DNA from: Sphacelaria rigidula
Taxonomy: Eukaryota; Phaeophyceae; Sphacelariales
Direction of reading: 5' to 3'
Length of the DNA: 21,328 nucleotides
Assembly (NCBI GenBank): GCA_964200075.2
Contig: CAXNAA020000436.1
Location: forward strand, 1-21,328
Shown: positions 18,801-21,328 of the stretch, in pieces
Position numbering within the stretch: the stretch's first letter is position 1
How the letters are laid out: each line of letters starts with the position of its first letter
Notes under the pieces: generated by a model
What the model saw: only the letters and a program-made list of their open reading frames with translations
Database searches by the model: none
Told to the model about the DNA's origin: nothing
Made by a program: the position numbers and the translations under genes

Positions 18801-20165
18801 TAGTCTACACTATTGCAACACTAGAACTATTGATTTAGTCGTGTTTAACTTTCATCCGATCAGTATTTGCTGTACTTGAGCTTGGTCTACAAAAGCGTAG
18901 TTAGAAAATGACTCACGATAACGAAGGCGACCAGTAGTCACTTACGTTCCAATTAGCTGCAGTTTACTGTGGTATAGCGGTAGCGTTTTATGGCCTTTCG
19001 GTCACATACCATTTCCTCCAGCGATTAGTCTGTGGTAGGATACTGCCACGCACGCAATGGGAAGTTATTTTGTGCTTTGCTCCCGCTTCCTGTTGTATAC
19101 GTATTTTTCATCGCCATTTCCCTGCCGCTGCTCCAGCTTACTTCCAGCTCACTTCCAGCTTACTTCCAACTTACTTCGGAACTCTCGTCTGAATGTATCA
19201 GTCCACCCGACTCCACTCACATCGCCGCCGTCGCACAGGACTGCAGTGTGCGGTTATGGGATGCGAGGCATACACAAAAATGTTGCGCGTGTCTTTGGCT
19301 AGGTATGCCTGCACTGGCACTTTCGTGGGAGCCCTCTTCCCAGCCCTTGCTTGCTGTGGGTGAGTTGATAAAAATGTTGCGTAAAGTGTGCTCTTGGCTG
19401 GTGTGCCTTTTCGTGGGTGCATACAAACGCTGTCAGTGGTGTGGTCAACCAGGCCCCCACCGGCATGCCGCAAGATACTGAGCGTTTCACGTACTTGAGG
19501 ATTTCCAACATGGCACAACGTAAGTTCTTCGTCTGCCCCGTTCCAAAACATTTGCAATAAATAATTCGACGGTCTCTACCAAATCTTGAGGTAACTATTA
19601 TAGCGCCCCCGTGGCGGCGGACTAGCTCTGATCTTCGTATCTAACGGCAAATAATTTTTGCTTGCTGTGATTTCTGACAGTGTTATGTCTCTGTGTAGTG
19701 TCTATGATATTGTCGATGTACGGCTCATTGGATAGTGCAGGGATTTATTTAGCAAAATGGAGGTCGACCAAACATGGTCCATGATGCTGTCAACTATCTA
19801 TCAAGCACAGTACACGCACGGTTCGAAGAGAAAGAAGTTGCTCATGACCGGCTCTGTGTGGAAACCTAGTTCGATAAGTCATGTTGGACACTTTCATTGC
19901 AGAAATGGACAAAACTCTGTCTAGGCGGGTGTTCCATACTCTCGAATCTTGGATCAAATTGTTGTCTGCTGTGTTTCCACGCCGGAGTTGGCCTTCATGT
20001 GAAAAATTATCGAAGCGCTTGTGCACTTGGGCCTTTGCTATTGCTGTGTGCACCCTTCTTCCCTTGCTTTGGTTGGTCTGATCAATTGTTGCCTTGTCAG
20101 GTTGTGAAGACGGAACGGTGACCATACTGGACAAGCGCCGTATGTCTGGACCAGTGTCAGCTCAG
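15568..20165 (+). CDS. MEP50/WDR77-like WD40 protein (methylosome subunit), 3' end unresolved
   Basis: Six exons join without breaking frame: 15568-15828, 15911-16131, 16276-16331, 16799-16875, 19239-19359 and 20101-20165, together 801 bases or 267 codons. Introns use GTAAAG, GTGAGA, GTATGT, GTGAGT and GTGAGT donors and AG acceptors. The product shows successive WD40 blades: LGDDTGIVIWN; EHDDIVSSV...LSGSHDRSIKIWNI; GHSGGVTDVAWN...FASVS; DCSVRLWDAR; then LALSWEPSSQPLLAVG and CEDGTVTILDKR. The EHDDIV segment, the blade order and the loop lengths are most like MEP50/WDR77, the seven-bladed propeller that binds PRMT5 and presents Sm proteins and histones for symmetric arginine dimethylation. Human WDR77 is 342 residues, so the last two or so blades are missing here and must lie in exons after 20165, perhaps beyond the window. 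Another WD40 family cannot be fully excluded. Confidence 0.7.
15911..16131 (+). CDS. WD40 gene, exon 2
   Basis: It starts after the acceptor GATTAG and ends at the donor GTGAGA, leaving two bases of a codon. It encodes LGDDTGIVIWN, a roughly 36-residue linker, and AAFQEHDDIVSSV to LSGSHDR. The linker is about 20 residues longer than in human WDR77, and its middle (15960-15998) is pyrimidine-rich and ends in CACAG, so a small unrecognised intron is possible there. Confidence 0.7.
16276..16331 (+). CDS. WD40 gene, exon 3
   Basis: Fifty-six bases between a GCACGCAG acceptor and a GTATGT donor. The first base completes the serine codon begun in exon 2, and the exon encodes SIKIWNIGSQRSASRDTFT, the last strand of a WD40 blade with the IKIW signature. 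Confidence 0.75.
16799..16875 (+). CDS. WD40 gene, exon 4
   Basis: It follows the acceptor CCGGCAG and ends at a consensus GTGAGT donor at a codon boundary. It encodes GHSGGVTDVAWN and a short loop followed by FASVSL, a textbook start of a WD40 blade (GH, then VTDVAW). Exon 5 supplies the rest of the blade. Confidence 0.75.
17056..17431 (+). CDS. nested gene, exon 1
   Basis: ATG at 17056 is the first in-frame ATG of a 125-codon stretch that ends in a GTGAGC donor with one base left over. Composition is protein-like (for example EDRTVHLSWCNRYGAVKLEY and SVKFDEVPQRPLSPERYIMV). I recognise no domain, and it does not resemble the usual N-terminus of the RIP fold, so it may be a lineage-specific domain or an upstream exon of something else. 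Confidence 0.45.
17056..18757 (+). CDS. nested four-exon gene, RIP-like (rRNA N-glycosidase fold), catalytic Glu replaced
   Basis: This predicted gene lies wholly inside intron 4 of the WD40 gene, on the same strand. Exons 17056-17431, 17555-17705, 17988-18194 and 18544-18757 are bounded by GTGAGC, GTGTAA and GTATGT donors and AG acceptors. All phases agree (1, 2, 2), giving 948 bases with a stop, or 315 residues. Exon 1 is unrecognised. Exon 2 has VYLDLNF and then SIYLLGF (Tyr codon at 17659), the strand and first active-site tyrosine pattern of RIP proteins. Exon 3 has LFFVDGEDIFRLFT, like the following FF...ED...LFT segment. A Tyr codon is formed at the exon 3/4 junction, near where the second active-site tyrosine is expected. 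Exon 4 has LNQVYTTAARW, like the catalytic helix Q-x3-E-A-x-R-F/W, but the Glu position is Thr (18731-18733); Arg is kept (18740-18742). The frame ends four residues after the helix, so the usual C-terminal part is absent. No signal peptide is evident. Gene structure is moderately supported; family assignment is tentative. Confidence 0.5.
17555..17705 (+). CDS. nested gene, exon 2
   Basis: The exon is preceded by a long pyrimidine-rich tract (17480-17540) and the acceptor CTGTAG. The first two bases complete the codon begun in exon 1. It ends before GTGTAA with two bases left over. It carries the VYLDLNF and SIYLLGF segments described for the gene. Confidence 0.5.
17988..18194 (+). CDS. nested gene, exon 3
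   Basis: The acceptor is TTCATTGCAG. The exon is open for 68 codons and ends at a consensus GTATGT donor exactly where the unspliced frame would meet a stop (18193-18195). It carries LFFVDGEDIFRLFT and then a basic stretch, LRAGKKTRGK. Confidence 0.5.
18544..18757 (+). CDS. nested gene, exon 4 with stop
   Basis: The acceptor is TTAACTAG. The first base completes a tyrosine codon and the frame continues to TAA at 18755-18757. It carries LLLGQTEMPLIFG and SRSAVASLNQVYTTAARW. A GTGGAG inside the last arginine-tryptophan codons could be a weak donor to a further exon, which I could not find. Confidence 0.45.
18758..19130. other. remainder of WD40 intron 4, no gene seen
   Basis: The stretch is AT-richer than its surroundings. 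I looked here for a C-terminal continuation of the nested gene and found no frame that resembles one. Confidence 0.4.
19131..19177 (+). repeat. four ~11-bp CTTCCAGCTYA tandem repeats
   Basis: Four near-identical units (CTCCAGCTTA, CTTCCAGCTCA, CTTCCAGCTTA, CTTCCAACTTA) lie about 60-110 bases before the acceptor of WD40 exon 5. They add pyrimidines upstream of that splice site. Confidence 0.8.
19239..19359 (+). CDS. WD40 gene, exon 5
   Basis: The acceptor is GTCGCACAG and the donor GTGAGT. It encodes DCSVRLWDAR, which closes the blade opened in exon 4, and then MPALALSWEPSSQPLLAVG, the first strands of the next blade. One base of a glycine codon is left for exon 6. Confidence 0.75.
20101..20165 (+). 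CDS. WD40 gene, exon 6
   Basis: The acceptor is CCTTGTCAG and the donor GTGAAA. Two bases complete the glycine codon of exon 5 and the exon encodes CEDGTVTILDKRRMSGPVSA. The segment matches the MEP50 strand that reads G-D/E-x-G-T-V-x-L-x-D. It ends at a codon boundary. Confidence 0.75.
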
Positions 20166-21328
20166 GTGAAAAAGCGCGTATAGTGTTGGCGAAGTATGTC
20201 GGGTTGTATTCTGAGTGTTTCACCGAGGTCATGTACCGGAATGAAACCCAGCGAGTCCGCTTGTTGATAGTGTGTCATGAAGTGAAATTATGTGATATCC
20301 AATCCGCCACATGGCTCGTGCACCCGCCCCACCTTTTAGAACCTTGTTTTTTTCACGTACATTTATGAGGACGAATTTCTAGTTGTCCAATGTTTTTCAC
20401 TGAGCATTTGCATCATGACTATCAGTACTATCAGTACTAACAGCACTCACTCCTGCAGCCCGTCGATTTTCATCGATGTTTGTTGTTATCGTTGTTGTTT
20501 CTCCACTCACGTACTCTCCACTCACGTACTCACGTTCCTCGCTTTTCGGACGACGGAAACCAAAAAAAAAATGTGTCTGGATTAGAAACCGCGAAGTCCG
20601 CCCATGCGGTATAGTGTTGATACTTCAGTGTTTCAGTTTAACCTCGAATCTTGTGCTGCAATTTGCAATTTACTTAGTTCCTGGGTGTCCTGCGAGGAGA
20701 AAATTAGTCAGTGGTTTCCAAGGTTTGCGCTGGGACTGCATGTTGTGCTGTACTGTAGTTTACACCGCGCCCACCCGTTCGAAACCGTACACTTCAACAC
20801 AGATGAACATTAGCTGACAGTTTTGGATATGAGGATGGTTAATATTCTGCTGTTTTTTATCAAACATTTACACCGAAAGAGTACAGGATTCTCAGCCCCG
20901 TGCACACACGGAAGAGCTGGGAACAACAGTACACATGGTCGTTATTTTTGTTGTTCCTTGTACACACGTATCAGCATGGCAGTACAGTTGCATGGATAGC
21001 GTTAGTGCTTGTGCAGACAATGAAGTATTTTCCCTCATGTACACGTGGCCACATGCATCAGTGCCCAGCAGTAGGCAGCGTTGTACACCCTGTCATTGTA
21101 ATGTGGCGACTGTCGCCCCTCGGTGGACAAACGGGTATAGTGCATCGTAGGTCAGTTTGGGCGGAATATTGCGTTCGAATCTCCACAGCTGCGAGATGGC
21201 CCAAGTGAACTCATCACTCGGAAGAACACTGACTCTTTTCAAGGACTGTTTTCAAGGTACCAATACGAGCTGGGCCAGCCCAGAGGCGGATTTGACGTTT
21301 GCAGGCCCATGCTCTTTTATACATTTAG
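20166..21328 (+). other. 3' region of the WD40 gene, exons unresolved
   Basis: The remaining blades should follow in phase 0. Two weak candidates are visible: an open stretch after the TTAG acceptor at 20585 (including YSVDTSVFQFNLES) and one after CATGGCAG near 20979 (including SVSACADNEVFSLM, WD40-like). They do not join cleanly to each other, so I do not call them exons. The region also has short direct repeats (CTCCACTCACGTACT twice near 20500-20530, and TATCAGTAC twice near 20420-20437). Confidence 0.35.

Noticed and set aside
18968-19010. TGGTATAGCGGTAGCG resembles a tRNA A box
   Set aside because: No B box and no pairing arms follow within 80 bases.
20248-20330. RVRLLIVCHEVKLCDI-like segment as a WD40 strand
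   Set aside because: No acceptor opens it in the phase required after exon 6, and the flanking blade motifs are absent.

Overview
The window looks like nuclear DNA of a eukaryote. The recognisable gene is split into small exons by GT...AG introns, the intergenic space is long, and it is full of microsatellites, minisatellites, palindromes, a tRNA-derived SINE and decayed coding fragments. The GTAC-rich intergenic motifs, the intron sizes and a possible ribosome-inactivating-protein (RIP) relative fit a brown alga (kelp-like stramenopile), but that assignment is inference. No bacterial operon, rRNA gene, intact tRNA gene or CRISPR array is visible.

Positions 1-4145 are a repeat-dense block. 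Two arrays of a roughly 42-bp ATTCATGC-type minisatellite (about 111-385 and 3385-4145) flank a composite structure bounded by roughly 105-bp imperfect terminal inverted repeats (386-489 and 2544-2656). Inside it are a 105-bp repeat present twice directly and once inverted, and two collinear copies of a 0.5-kb element (849-1375 and 2021-2534) built from palindromic TACCCAAA/TTTGGGTA boxes. A third copy survives as a 51-bp end at 3811-3861.

Positions 4146-9290 are mostly non-coding. They contain a minus-strand SINE with A and B boxes and an A-rich tail (5141-5400), an open reading frame beside its head, a 110-bp palindrome (6891-7001) and a small transposase-like remnant (about 7504-7730). Positions 9291-11160 hold a run of coding-like minus-strand segments in shifting frames, read as a decayed gene or retroelement. 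Positions 11161-15560 hold little beyond simple repeats and two minus-strand exon candidates (13836-14060 and 14411-14694).

Positions 15568-20165 and probably beyond carry the main gene: a plus-strand WD40 protein most like methylosome protein 50 (MEP50/WDR77), the PRMT5 partner. Six exons join without breaking frame; the 3' exons are unresolved.

The most interesting feature lies inside the 2.36-kb fourth intron of that gene (16876-19238). A second same-strand gene is predicted there, with four exons (17056-17431, 17555-17705, 17988-18194, 18544-18757) whose splice phases all agree and which give a 315-residue reading frame. Its last three exons carry, in order, features of the RIP (rRNA N-glycosidase) fold. 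The position normally occupied by the catalytic glutamate is threonine, and no C-terminal part of the fold is visible. It is therefore a possible divergent, inactive or truncated RIP homologue nested in a methylosome gene.
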